In this document: positions 1-5,852 of the stretch, one piece after another
How positions within the stretch are numbered: the stretch's first letter is position 1
Layout of the letters: the number at the start of each line of letters is the position of its first letter
Source: Bacteroidales bacterium
Lineage (GTDB): Bacteria; Bacteroidota; Bacteroidia; Bacteroidales; JALTDM01
Direction of reading: 5' to 3'
Length of the DNA stretch: 6,539 nt
NCBI GenBank assembly: GCA_026996635.1
Contig: JALWKH010000107.1
Location: 1-6,539 of the forward strand
Notes under the pieces: model-generated
The model's database searches: none
The model's input: the letters and a program-made list of their open reading frames with translations, nothing else
What the model was told of the DNA's origin: nothing
Made by a program: the position numbers and the translations under genes

Positions 1-1047
1 GTCAATGCCCCATTCCTTAACGGGAAATTCAAACTTGCCTTTTTTATTCGGCTTTGAGTTTCGCAAAATATCAAACGCTTCGGTATATGTTATCCTGGCA
101 AACTCTACATCTGTTACACTGTTCAGCTTTTCAATCAAATCTTGCGAGCGTTCTTCTTTCTTTTTGTTTTTTTCTTCGTCGGCGAGTCTTTTCCTCAAAA
201 ATTCCAATTCATCGGGGAAGTTATCAAGAACATATTTTACCAGATATTTAAGCATTTCTTCCGCCAAATCCATATCATCGTTGATGTCGTAAAATGCCAT
301 TTCCGGCTCAATCATCCAAAATTCCGCCAAGTGACGAGTTGTGTTTGAATTTTCTGCCCTGAAAGTGGGACCGAATGTATAAACCTTGCCGAGTGCAAGT
401 GCAGCAAGTTCTGCCTCAAGTTGGCCTGATACGGTAAGATTTGTCTTTTTGGCAAAAAAATCTTTGCTGTAATCCACTTTGCCGTCATCAGTCTTCGGAA
501 CATTGTTCAAATCAAGTGTGGTTACCTGAAACATTGCCCCCGCACCTTCAGCATCGCTGCCTGTAATTATCGGTGTATGGATATAATAAAATCCCCTGTC
601 ATTGAAGAATTTATGAATGGCATAAGCCAGACCGTGTCTTATCCTGAAAACGGCATTAAATGTATTGGTGCGGAAACGCAAATGTGCAATTTCCCTTAAA
701 AACTCCAACGAGTGCTTTTTCGGTTGAAGCGGATATTTATCGGGATCAACATTGCCGAGGATTTCCACTTTTTTTGCTTTAAGCTCTACCCTTTGCTTGC
801 TTCCGATAGATTCCACCACTTCACCGTCAACGGATATCGCAGTTCCGCTGTATATGTTTTCCAACTTGTCAAAATCGGGATTATCTGCCTCAACAACAAT
901 TTGCAGATTATTTATTGTGCTTCCGTCATTCAATGCAATAAAGCCTACATTTTTACTTCCTCTTCTCGTTCTAACCCAACCTTTTACATTGACTTCTCTA
1001 CCTACAGGAGCATTCAGCAAAATCTCTTTTACTTCGGTTCTTTTCAT
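1..1047 (-). CDS. asnS: Asparaginyl-tRNA synthetase, N-terminal 349 residues (cut by left window edge)
   Basis: Cytoplasmic class II aminoacyl-tRNA synthetase (class IIb) that ligates asparagine to tRNA-Asn using ATP. The frame is open from an ATG at 1047 down to base 1. The N-terminal OB-fold anticodon-binding domain spans about residues 15-100 and includes '[19 protein letters not shown]' and '[15 protein letters not shown]'. The catalytic domain follows from about residue 115. Motif 1 lies around 147-162 ([16 protein letters not shown]). The '[11 protein letters not shown]' segment is at 163-173. Motif 2 is around 229-249 (FRAENSN, then [12 protein letters not shown]). A lysine/glutamate-rich stretch at 285-302 lies in a family-typical insertion. 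Motif 3 (GLGLGLDRF type) is not in the window. Full-length family members are about 460-470 residues, so roughly 115 are missing because of the window edge, not a mutation. The motif 2 signature favours AsnRS over AspRS. A Bacteroidota-type promoter lies 28 bases upstream. Confidence 0.97.
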   Translation of the reverse strand, partial: MKRTEVKEILLNAPVGREVNVKGWVRTRRGSKNVGFIALNDGSTINNLQIVVEADNPDFDKLENIYSGTAISVDGEVVESIGSKQRVELKAKKVEILGNVDPDKYPLQPKKHSLEFLREIAHLRFRTNTFNAVFRIRHGLAYAIHKFFNDRGFYYIHTPIITGSDAEGAGAMFQVTTLDLNNVPKTDDGKVDYSKDFFAKKTNLTVSGQLEAELAALALGKVYTFGPTFRAENSNTTRHLAEFWMIEPEMAFYDINDDMDLAEEMLKYLVKYVLDNFPDELEFLRKRLADEEKNKKKEERSQDLIEKLNSVTDVEFARITYTEAFDILRNSKPNKKGKFEFPVKEWGID

Positions 1048-1074
1048 AACTCTTTCGTTCAAAATTTTGACTTG

Positions 1075-1102
1075 CAAATATAAGTAATTTAGAGCAAATC
1101 AA
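1075..1102 (-). promoter_or_regulatory. Putative Bacteroidota-type promoter of asnS
   Basis: Read on the minus strand, TATATTTG (1082-1075) matches the -7 consensus TAnnTTTG. It is preceded after 17 bases by TTG (1102-1100), inside the 17-23 base spacing described for Bacteroidota. The -7 box ends 27 bases before the asnS ATG, which allows a short leader. No Shine-Dalgarno sequence is obvious before the ATG, as is usual in this phylum. The site is inferred from the consensus only. Confidence 0.55.
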
Positions 1103-1142
1103 TTTTAATGTACCAATGAATTAATTTGATAATGTAGTAATG

Positions 1143-1205
1143 GTTAATTGTTAGTGGTTAGTTATTAGTTATTAGTTGTTAATTGTTAGTTATTAGTGAT
1201 TAGTT
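1143..1205. repeat. Heptamer tandem tract, nine units of RTTARTK
   Basis: Nine consecutive 7-base units can be read without a gap: GTTAATT, GTTAGTG, GTTAGTT, ATTAGTT, ATTAGTT, GTTAATT, GTTAGTT, ATTAGTG, ATTAGTT. The tract lies just upstream of the asnS promoter region and has no coding sense. GTTAGTTATTAGTT (1157-1170) is exactly complementary to AACTAATAACTAAC (1879-1892) at the other end of the intergenic interval. Confidence 0.85.
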
Positions 1206-1340
1206 AGTTGATTAACAGCCGAATAGCAGTTGCGGTAGTGCGTTGGCAGAATCAAAATGGCTGGGGTTTCGGTAGTGTTAAAAAACAAATCAGGCGGTAA
1301 TTTATTGACGACCGAAATAGAAATAAATTGATATAAATAG

Positions 1341-1440
1341 CACCGCCTTTTAAGGCGGTGTACGGTAATATGCTGCTAAGCGTGCGGGCTTTAGCCACAG
1401 GATATAAAGGGCGAACGAAGGCTAAAGCCATCCGTTTTTT
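1341..1440. repeat. Composite palindromic unit 1 (hairpin I plus hairpin II)
   Basis: Hairpin I is CACCGCCTT/AAGGCGGTG (1341-1349 with 1352-1360), nine paired bases around TT. Hairpin II begins 26 bases later: GGCTTTAGCC (1387-1396) pairs with GGCTAAAGCC (1420-1429) across a 23-base loop and is followed by six T (1435-1440) on the plus strand. The same two-part order recurs at 1454-1523 and 1826-1878. Hairpin II with its T run could also act as a plus-strand terminator, although no plus-strand gene precedes it. Confidence 0.7.
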
Positions 1441-1453
1441 ATTCATTTCATTT

Positions 1454-1523
1454 CCCCACCTTGAAAGGTGGGGCTAAGCAAAATATGGTATTTTCGAATA
1501 AATGATAAACAGGCTAAAGTCCG
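1454..1523. repeat. Composite palindromic unit 2
   Basis: Hairpin I is CCCCACCTT/AAGGTGGGG (1454-1462 with 1465-1473), nine pairs around GA, followed by CTAAGCA. Element II at 1512-1523 is GGCTAAAGTCCG, a degenerate half of the GGCTAAAGCC-type palindrome seen in units 1 and 3. The order and orientation match the other two units. The resemblance to REP-like intergenic palindromes is inferred from form; no associated transposase lies in the window. Confidence 0.65.
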
Positions 1524-1533
1524 TTTAACCAAC

Positions 1534-1617
1534 ATGAATAACGAATATCCAATGCCGAATATCGATTTTAGAAGTAAAATTCATCATTCGTTATTCATTA
1601 TTCGATATTCTTAAATC
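1534..1617. repeat. Dispersed heptamer-built inverted repeat, copy 1
   Basis: The left arm reads in 7-base units ATGAATA, ACGAATA, TCCAATG, CCGAATA, TCGATTT (1534-1568). A short centre TAGAAGTAAA follows. The right arm reads ATTCATC, ATTCGTT, ATTCATT, ATTCGAT, ATTCTTA (1579-1613). ATGAATAACGAAT (1534-1546) pairs perfectly with ATTCGTTATTCAT (1586-1598), and GAATATCGA (1557-1565) with TCGATATTC (1602-1610). A second copy in the same orientation lies at 5144-5219, sharing GAATAACGAATATCCAAT and GATTTTAGAAGT at identical spacing. No coding potential is seen. Confidence 0.85.
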
Positions 1618-1691
1618 AAAAATTACCATACATTACCCCACGATTGTATTGTGTGGGAAATTTGTTTGTGGTTGAATAGCAATGATTTGTG

Positions 1692-1726
1692 TCCTGCACG
1701 AAAAATTCGTGCAGGAGCGTTTTTTT
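1692..1726 (+). terminator. Orphan Rho-independent terminator-like hairpin
   Basis: TCCTGCACGAA (1692-1702) pairs perfectly with TTCGTGCAGGA (1706-1716) around an AAA loop, and seven T (1720-1726) follow three bases later. The T tract exists only in the plus direction, so this would end rightward transcription. No plus-strand gene precedes it: asnS and valS are both on the minus strand. It may end a small RNA, protect against transcription running opposite to valS, or be a repeat remnant. Confidence 0.6.
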
Positions 1727-1825
1727 GTAATAAGCATCATTTTGACCGAGATTTTTGGTTATTTGTATCGAATGACAAAGAACAACATAAAATAAAGCCA
1801 ACTGTTTTATTGTTCATTTTGTTTC

Positions 1826-1878
1826 CAACCTTTAAAGGCAGGGCTTACAATATAAAAAAAGCGGGCTAAAGCCCGCTC
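1826..1878. repeat. Composite palindromic unit 3
   Basis: The first part, CCAACCTTTAAAGGCAGGGCTTA (1825-1847), aligns with the CCCCACC...GGTGGGGCTAA part of unit 2, with an intact CCTTTAAAGG core at 1829-1838. The second part is the perfect palindrome AGCGGGCT-AA-AGCCCGCT (1860-1877), equivalent to element II of units 1 and 2. Read on the minus strand, the second part forms the valS terminator. Confidence 0.6.
1851..1878 (-). terminator. Rho-independent terminator of valS
   Basis: Read on the minus strand, AGCGGGCT (1877-1870), a two-base loop and AGCCCGCT (1867-1860) form an 8-bp GC-rich stem. The last stem base starts a run of seven T (1860-1854), followed by ATA. It lies 38 bases past the valS TAG stop. 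It should separate valS from asnS, whose own promoter is about 750 bases further on. The hairpin is also the second half of composite unit 3. Confidence 0.85.
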
Positions 1879-1892
1879 AACTAATAACTAAC
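1879..1892. repeat. Two inverted heptamers complementary to the tract at 1143-1205
   Basis: AACTAAT then AACTAAC is the exact reverse complement of GTTAGTTATTAGTT (1157-1170). It sits between the valS terminator and the valS stop codon, so it lies in the 3' untranslated part of the valS transcript. The arrangement brackets the repeat-rich interval with 14-base inverted repeats about 710 bases apart. Confidence 0.7.
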
Positions 1893-1915
1893 CATTAAAA
1901 ATTAACATTTATCCG

Positions 1916-4546
1916 CTAAATATTCACTCCCAATTGTTCCAACTGTTGCTTAATGCTTTCTATTTTTGTTTCGGCATCTTGCTTTTTCTTCATTTCTTTT
2001 TCCACAACAGGCTTCGGTGCATTGTTTACAAATTTTTCATTGCCCAACTTTTTCATCACCGATTTCAAAAAGCCTTCGTAATATTCCAATTCCTCTTTGA
2101 GTTTGTTGATTTGTTTATCTACATCCACCACACCTTCACCCGTTTCAATGTAGAAAGTATTTACACCTACCATAAACGAAACAGAATTACCCGGCTTTGA
2201 AGCCACAGGTGTAAATTCCTCAAGATTGGCAAGTTTGCTTATGGCATTGGTAAACTTTCCGCCGTAATTACCCTTTTCGTCAAAGTGCAACTTTAATGCT
2301 TGCTTGTTAGGTATATTGTTTTCTTTGCGGAAGTTACGCACATTCATTACAATCTGCTTTGCTTCTTCAAATTCGCCAATGATTTTTTCGTCGGAATTTT
2401 CACCTTTCGGATATTGTTCAAACATTATTGTTTTGTCCTCTCCCCTGTCGCCGAGTAAATGCCAAACTTCTTCCGAGATAAACGGCATAAACGGATGCAG
2501 CAGTTTCATCAAATCTTCAAAGAACGAAATTGTAGCCTTGTATGTTTCCGCATCTATTTTCTTGTCGGCACCCGGCTTGATTATTTCGAGATACCACGAA
2601 GCAAAATCATCACGGAAAAGTGTGTAAATGTTCATCAGTGCATCGGAAATGCGGTATTTTTCTATATTTGAAGAAATAAGAGCCGCTTGTTCCTTAATCT
2701 TTTCGGCAAACCACATCACGGCTTCGGCAGCATAGGAAGGCCGGCTTGCATTTTCATCAACTTGCCACGATTTAACCAACCTGAACGCATTCCAAATCTT
2801 ATTTGCAAAATTCCTCCCTTGTTCGGTCAAACTTTCGTCAAAAAGCAAGTCATTTCCTGCAGGCGAGCAGAAAAGCATACCGACCCTCACACCATCGGCA
2901 CCGTATTTTGCTATCAAATCCAGCGGATCGGGCGAATTACCAAGCGACTTTGACATTTTTCGCCTCAATTTATCCCTTACAATACCTGTCAGGTAAACAT
3001 TCTTAAACGGCTTTTCGCCTGCATACTCATAACCAGCCATTATCATTCTCGCCACCCAGAAGAAAAGAATTTCCGGTGCGGTAACAAGGTCATCTGTCGG
3101 ATAATAATATTTAAAGTCCTTATTTTCTGGGTCTAAAATGCCATTGAAAACAGAAAGCGGCCACAACCACGATGAGAACCAAGTATCTAGCACATCTTCG
3201 TCTTGCCTCAAATCTTCAGGCTTTACATCAGGATTTTTTTCTTTTGCGAGTTCGTAGGCTTCTTTTTCGTCGTGGGCAACTACATACGACCCGTCAGGCA
3301 AGTACCAAGCTGGTATGCGGTGTCCCCACCACAATTGCCTTGAAATGCACCAGTCTTTGATGTTTTCCATCCAATGGCGGTAAGTATTTACAAACTTGGC
3401 GGGATGAAACTTAATGTTGCCATTTAGCACATTTTCAAGAGCAGGCTTTGCCAATTCCTTCATATTCAAAAACCACTGCGTACTGATTTTCGGCTCTATC
3501 ACGGCATCCGTCCTTTCGGAAAAACCTACACTGTGCACATAATCTTCTTCTTTAACCAAAAGACCTTCTTCCTTGAGTTTTTCCACAACCAAATCGCGAG
3601 CCTCAAACCTGTCTTTACCGACAAAGTAAGTAGCCTTTTCGTTCAAAGTGCCGTCATCGTTAAAAATATCAATTACTTCAAGGTTGTATTTGAGTCCCAA
3701 CTCGTAGTCGTTTATATCGTGTGCAGGAGTAATCTTCAACGCACCCGTTCCGAATTCCATATCCACATATTCATCGGCAATTACGGGCACACTCCTGTTT
3801 ACGATAGGTACAATTACCTTTTTGCCAACATACTTGGTAAACCTTTCATCATTCGGATTTACGCACACAGCGGTATCACCGAGAATTGTTTCGGGACGTG
3901 TGGTGGCAATCACAATGTAATCGTCTTTGCCTTCCACTTTGTATTTTACATAGTAAAGTTTACCTTTTACTTCTTTGTAAATAACTTCTTCGTCGGAGAG
4001 GGCAGTTTGGGCTTGCGGGTCCCAATTTATCATCCTTATGCCGCGATAAATTTTCCCTTTGCGGTACAAATCCACGAATACATGTATCACACTCCTTGAC
4101 AAATCCTCGTCCATCGTAAACTTAGTGCGGTCCCAATCGCAGGAAGCACCGAGTTTTTTGAGCTGTTCCAATATTATGCCGCCGTGCTTTTCTTTCCAAG
4201 CCCAAGCGTGTTTCAAAAACTCTTCGCGTGTGAGTTCGGATTTGTCTATGCCTTGTTGCTTAAGATATGACACAACTTTTGCTTCGGTAGCAATGGAAGC
4301 GTGGTCTGTTCCGGGCACCCAACAAGCATTTTTGCCGTTCATTCTGTGGTAGCGTACAAGCACATCTTGAATAGTGTTGTTGAGCATATGCCCCATATGA
4401 AGAACGCCGGTTACATTTGGTGGCGGGATTACTATAGTGTAAGGTTCGCGGTCATCCGGTTCGGAGTGAAAATATCTGTGCTTCAGCCAATTTTCATACC
4501 ATTTGTCTTCTACATTACCGGGATTATACTTTGTTGATAATTCCAT
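1916..4546 (-). CDS. valS: Valyl-tRNA synthetase, complete (876 aa)
   Basis: Cytoplasmic class I synthetase that charges tRNA-Val and hydrolyses mischarged Thr-tRNA-Val. The HIGH-type motif is HMGH at 50-53 (in [13 protein letters not shown]), with [11 protein letters not shown] at 78-88. The CP1 editing domain runs from about 190 to 345, with [11 protein letters not shown] (214-224), [12 protein letters not shown] (266-277) and D280. The catalytic core resumes with PKISTQWFL (352-360), [15 protein letters not shown] (400-414) and DVLDTWFSS (451-459). KMSKS is at 530-534. The helical anticodon-binding domain spans about 575-730 ([12 protein letters not shown], 684-695). The C-terminal arm from about 808 is a charged coiled coil. 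Length and motif order are normal for bacterial ValRS. The absence of the IleRS C-terminal zinc module and the C-terminal arm distinguish it from IleRS and LeuRS. The ATG at 4546 fits the usual N-terminus (KYNP.NVE.KWY). The stop is TAG, with a terminator downstream. Confidence 0.99.
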   Translation of the reverse strand: MELSTKYNPGNVEDKWYENWLKHRYFHSEPDDREPYTIVIPPPNVTGVLHMGHMLNNTIQDVLVRYHRMNGKNACWVPGTDHASIATEAKVVSYLKQQGIDKSELTREEFLKHAWAWKEKHGGIILEQLKKLGASCDWDRTKFTMDEDLSRSVIHVFVDLYRKGKIYRGIRMINWDPQAQTALSDEEVIYKEVKGKLYYVKYKVEGKDDYIVIATTRPETILGDTAVCVNPNDERFTKYVGKKVIVPIVNRSVPVIADEYVDMEFGTGALKITPAHDINDYELGLKYNLEVIDIFNDDGTLNEKATYFVGKDRFEARDLVVEKLKEEGLLVKEEDYVHSVGFSERTDAVIEPKISTQWFLNMKELAKPALENVLNGNIKFHPAKFVNTYRHWMENIKDWCISRQLWWGHRIPAWYLPDGSYVVAHDEKEAYELAKEKNPDVKPEDLRQDEDVLDTWFSSWLWPLSVFNGILDPENKDFKYYYPTDDLVTAPEILFFWVARMIMAGYEYAGEKPFKNVYLTGIVRDKLRRKMSKSLGNSPDPLDLIAKYGADGVRVGMLFCSPAGNDLLFDESLTEQGRNFANKIWNAFRLVKSWQVDENASRPSYAAEAVMWFAEKIKEQAALISSNIEKYRISDALMNIYTLFRDDFASWYLEIIKPGADKKIDAETYKATISFFEDLMKLLHPFMPFISEEVWHLLGDRGEDKTIMFEQYPKGENSDEKIIGEFEEAKQIVMNVRNFRKENNIPNKQALKLHFDEKGNYGGKFTNAISKLANLEEFTPVASKPGNSVSFMVGVNTFYIETGEGVVDVDKQINKLKEELEYYEGFLKSVMKKLGNEKFVNNAPKPVVEKEMKKKQDAETKIESIKQQLEQLGVNI

Positions 4547-4562
4547 AACTTCTTTATTTTTG
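4530..4562 (+). promoter_or_regulatory. Putative promoter of the PLD-like gene, overlapping the valS start
   Basis: TTTG (4530-4533) and TATTTTTG (4555-4562, matching TAnnTTTG) are 21 bases apart, within the usual Bacteroidota spacing. The -33 box lies inside the first codons of valS and the -7 box just outside its ATG. The start of transcription would fall near 4568-4572, giving a leader of about 50 bases before the ATG at 4623. Confidence 0.5.
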
Positions 4563-4566
4563 CGTG

Positions 4567-4574
4567 CAAAGTTA
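4567..4574 (-). promoter_or_regulatory. Putative -7 element of the valS promoter
   Basis: On the minus strand, TAACTTTG (4574-4567) fits TAnnTTTG and lies 20 bases before the valS ATG. The predicted leader is very short and A-rich (AAAAATAAAGAAGTT before the ATG). No TTG/TTTG is found 17-23 bases further upstream, so only half of the consensus is present. Confidence 0.45.
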
Positions 4575-4622
4575 CAACTTTAATAAAAAATTACCGTTTA
4601 ATAACCGTAAGATTTGCAAAAT

Positions 4623-5135
4623 ATGATAAAAATAATCAAAGATAAGGAACACTACGACATTGTAATAAAAGCCACCCTGGAAGCTGCACACGAAATCAAA
4701 ATTGCCACTGCCGACATTAAGGATATGCACATAAGCGTAAACGGAAAAGTCATCTCTTACCTCGAAATGCTGAACAGGTTGGCAAAAAAAGGCGTAACGA
4801 TAAAACTTCTTCACGCCAAGTTTCCGGGCGAACACTTTCGCGAGAGTTTCGACAAGTTTCCCGTACTGTGGAAAAAAATGGACAGGAGAATGTGTCCGCG
4901 TGTCCACTCAAAAATAATTGTGATAGACAACAAAATGGCTTACACCGGTTCTGCAAATCTGACAGGTGCAGGTCTGGGAATGAAAAACGAATACCGCCGC
5001 AATTTTGAAACGGGAATTTTTACCGACGAAAAGGACTTTGTAATGGAAATATCCGCATACTTCGACGAAATATTTTACGGCAACCATTGCAATAAGTGCC
5101 AACGAAAACCGTATTGCCCCGATCCGATAAGGTGA
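4623..5135 (+). CDS. Single-HKD phospholipase D-like protein with cysteine-rich C-terminus (170 aa)
   Basis: PLD-superfamily phosphodiesterase fold with one HKD motif: H95-S-K97-I-I-V-I-D102, then G109-S110-A-N112 (HxKx4D...GSxN). An acidic/threonine stretch (FETGIFTDE, 128-136) follows. Known single-HKD enzymes such as Nuc work as homodimers, two motifs forming one active site, so dimer formation is expected here. Whether the substrate is nucleic acid or phospholipid cannot be read from the sequence. No signal peptide or membrane segment is seen, so it is probably cytoplasmic. The tail 'HCNKCQRKPYCPDPI' (155-169) has C156, C159 and C165; together with C91 next to the HKD motif it may bind metal. 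ATG 4623 is preferred over an in-frame TTG at 4614. The Shine-Dalgarno is weak. The gene diverges from valS and converges with the 5232-6539 group. Confidence 0.85.
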   Translation: MIKIIKDKEHYDIVIKATLEAAHEIKIATADIKDMHISVNGKVISYLEMLNRLAKKGVTIKLLHAKFPGEHFRESFDKFPVLWKKMDRRMCPRVHSKIIVIDNKMAYTGSANLTGAGLGMKNEYRRNFETGIFTDEKDFVMEISAYFDEIFYGNHCNKCQRKPYCPDPIR

Positions 5136-5143
5136 AATTTAAT

Positions 5144-5219
5144 AAGAATAACGAATATCCAATACAGAACACTGATTTTAGAAGTTTATTCATTATTCGT
5201 TGTTCGATGTTGTTAAATC
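5144..5219. repeat. Dispersed heptamer-built inverted repeat, copy 2
   Basis: Left arm units are AAGAATA, ACGAATA, TCCAATA, CAGAACA, CTGATTT (5144-5178). The centre is TAGAAGT plus TT. Right arm units are ATTCATT, ATTCGTT, GTTCGAT, GTTGTTA (5188-5215). It aligns base for base with copy 1 (1534-1617) through GATTTTAGAAGT. It is then eight bases shorter: one heptamer in the right arm and one centre base. GAATAACGAAT (5146-5156) pairs with ATTCGTTGTTC (5195-5205) with one G-T mismatch. It fills most of the 96-base gap between the convergent PLD-like gene and the minus-strand group, where no ordinary terminator with a T run is seen. Confidence 0.85.
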
Positions 5220-5231
5220 TAATTCTAAGTC

Positions 5232-5510
5232 TCATTTATCATCCAAGCCCTGCTTTTTCATAAAATTGTTGAACCTTTCTTTAAATTCATTTGCAATTGC
5301 AATCAAAACAACTTGTTGGATAATGACAAAAGCAAGGATATAATACAAAACATCCGAAATATTTCTTATAAAACTAAATTCCACCATTACAAAAACAATC
5401 TGAATCCACCAAATAATCCCGTTTCTTAATCTCATATTCTTTGAAATCAACCAAAGAATAATGCTAACGGCAACTGTTACAATAATAGCTATCAAATCAT
5501 TGTTTGTCAT
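5232..5510 (-). CDS. Small three-helix membrane protein, unknown function (92 aa)
   Basis: I do not recognise the family. Three hydrophobic segments are visible at about residues 5-23 (DLIAIIVTVAVSIILWLIS), 31-48 (GIIWWIQIVFVMVEFSFI) and 54-74 (VLYYILAFVIIQQVVLIAIAN). The loop between the first two is basic (SKNMRLRN), and the charged tail (EFKERFNNFMKKQGLDDK) would also face the cytoplasm under the positive-inside rule, putting the N-terminus outside. An in-frame TTG at 5519 could add three residues, but the ATG at 5510 is the more likely start. The gene begins 17 bases after the stop of the 99-residue gene upstream on the same strand, so it is probably last in an operon. Base composition is AT-rich. 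It could be a toxin-like or effector membrane peptide, or an ordinary inner membrane protein; nothing decides this. Confidence 0.65.
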   Translation of the reverse strand: MTNNDLIAIIVTVAVSIILWLISKNMRLRNGIIWWIQIVFVMVEFSFIRNISDVLYYILAFVIIQQVVLIAIANEFKERFNNFMKKQGLDDK

Positions 5511-5527
5511 AATGGACAAAATTTAAA

Positions 5528-5827
5528 TTATGTTTCATCAATAAGTACCGATTCATCACCTGGTTTTCCATTATTAGGTATAATTCTGACTTTACCGTCA
5601 ATTCTTTTTAAATAAATAATAAGCGGTAGGTCTGTATTTAATTCCTCGAAAGAATAAAAGTCAACACTTGGATCAATGCCAATTTTTTTAAAAATTTCAA
5701 CTTTTTTTCTAGAAAAACTTCTTAACGGATAATTTTCAGGAACTTCTTCTAAAACAGCAAAATACCAATACTTTTTACCGTCGTTATTCTTTAACCCCCA
5801 ATTTAGAATTTTTATCTTTTTTGCCAT
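5528..5827 (-). CDS. Hypothetical protein (99 aa)
   Basis: No family recognised. The protein is soluble-looking with no signal peptide or membrane segment. The N-terminus is basic (MAKKIKILNWGLKNNDGKK) and followed by an aromatic, strand-like stretch (YWYFAVLEE, 20-28). The middle is lysine/arginine-rich (RSFSRKKVEIFKKIG), then DPSVDFYSFEELNTDLPLIIYL, and the C-terminus is acidic (GDESVLIDET). The pattern suggests a small alpha/beta or beta-rich fold. It begins with ATG 25 bases after the stop of the TPR/OB gene and ends 17 bases before the ATG of the membrane protein gene. This spacing supports co-transcription and argues that the frame is real. No clear Shine-Dalgarno or own promoter is seen. 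Confidence 0.65.
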   Translation of the reverse strand: MAKKIKILNWGLKNNDGKKYWYFAVLEEVPENYPLRSFSRKKVEIFKKIGIDPSVDFYSFEELNTDLPLIIYLKRIDGKVRIIPNNGKPGDESVLIDET

Positions 5828-5852
5828 ATGTTTAAGTTTTTTTGTTTACCGT

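Larger units (their letters stand above)
1048..1915. other. 868-base non-coding, repeat-rich interval between asnS and valS
   Basis: No frame here looks like a real gene: the open frames are short (up to about 72 codons), run through hairpins and resemble no family I know. The interval contains, in order, the asnS promoter, a heptamer tandem tract, composite palindromic unit 1, unit 2, a heptamer-built inverted repeat, an orphan hairpin with a T tract on the plus strand, composite unit 3 that doubles as the valS terminator, and two inverted heptamers. I see nothing recognisable in 1206-1340 or 1727-1825. The 1206-1340 stretch could be decayed sequence, but no frame supports a specific pseudogene. 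Confidence 0.8.

Noticed and set aside
712..1087. Two overlapping plus-strand open frames of more than 110 codons opposite asnS
   Set aside because: They are antisense shadows of the AsnRS OB-fold coding sequence, with no domain or start signal.
1143..1613. Possible CRISPR array because of regular short repeats
   Set aside because: The units are contiguous 7-mers without unique spacers, and the palindromes are too few and unevenly spaced; no cas gene is present.
1252..1869. Short open frames of 61-72 codons in the asnS-valS interval
   Set aside because: They run through palindromes and terminator hairpins, have no plausible start signals and show no recognisable protein features.
1143..1892. 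A classical insertion sequence bracketed by inverted repeats
   Set aside because: No transposase frame or fragment is visible, and the bracketing sequence is simple heptamer repeat found elsewhere in the window.
1048..1915. tRNA gene or T-box type leader near the two synthetase genes
   Set aside because: No cloverleaf, CCA end or T-box core was found, and both synthetase leaders are too short to hold such an element.
3533..4099. A 188-codon plus-strand open frame antisense to valS
   Set aside because: It lies wholly inside the intact valS gene, is very rich in phenylalanine and isoleucine as expected of an antisense frame, and matches no family I know.
4605..4616. TAAGATTTG just before the PLD-like start as a -7 box
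   Set aside because: It has one base too many for TAnnTTTG and no TTG/TTTG at the right distance; the site at 4530-4562 fits better.
4572..4907. A 111-codon minus-strand open frame opposite the PLD-like gene
   Set aside because: The opposite strand carries a clear HKD protein; this frame shows antisense-type composition and would overlap both predicted promoters.
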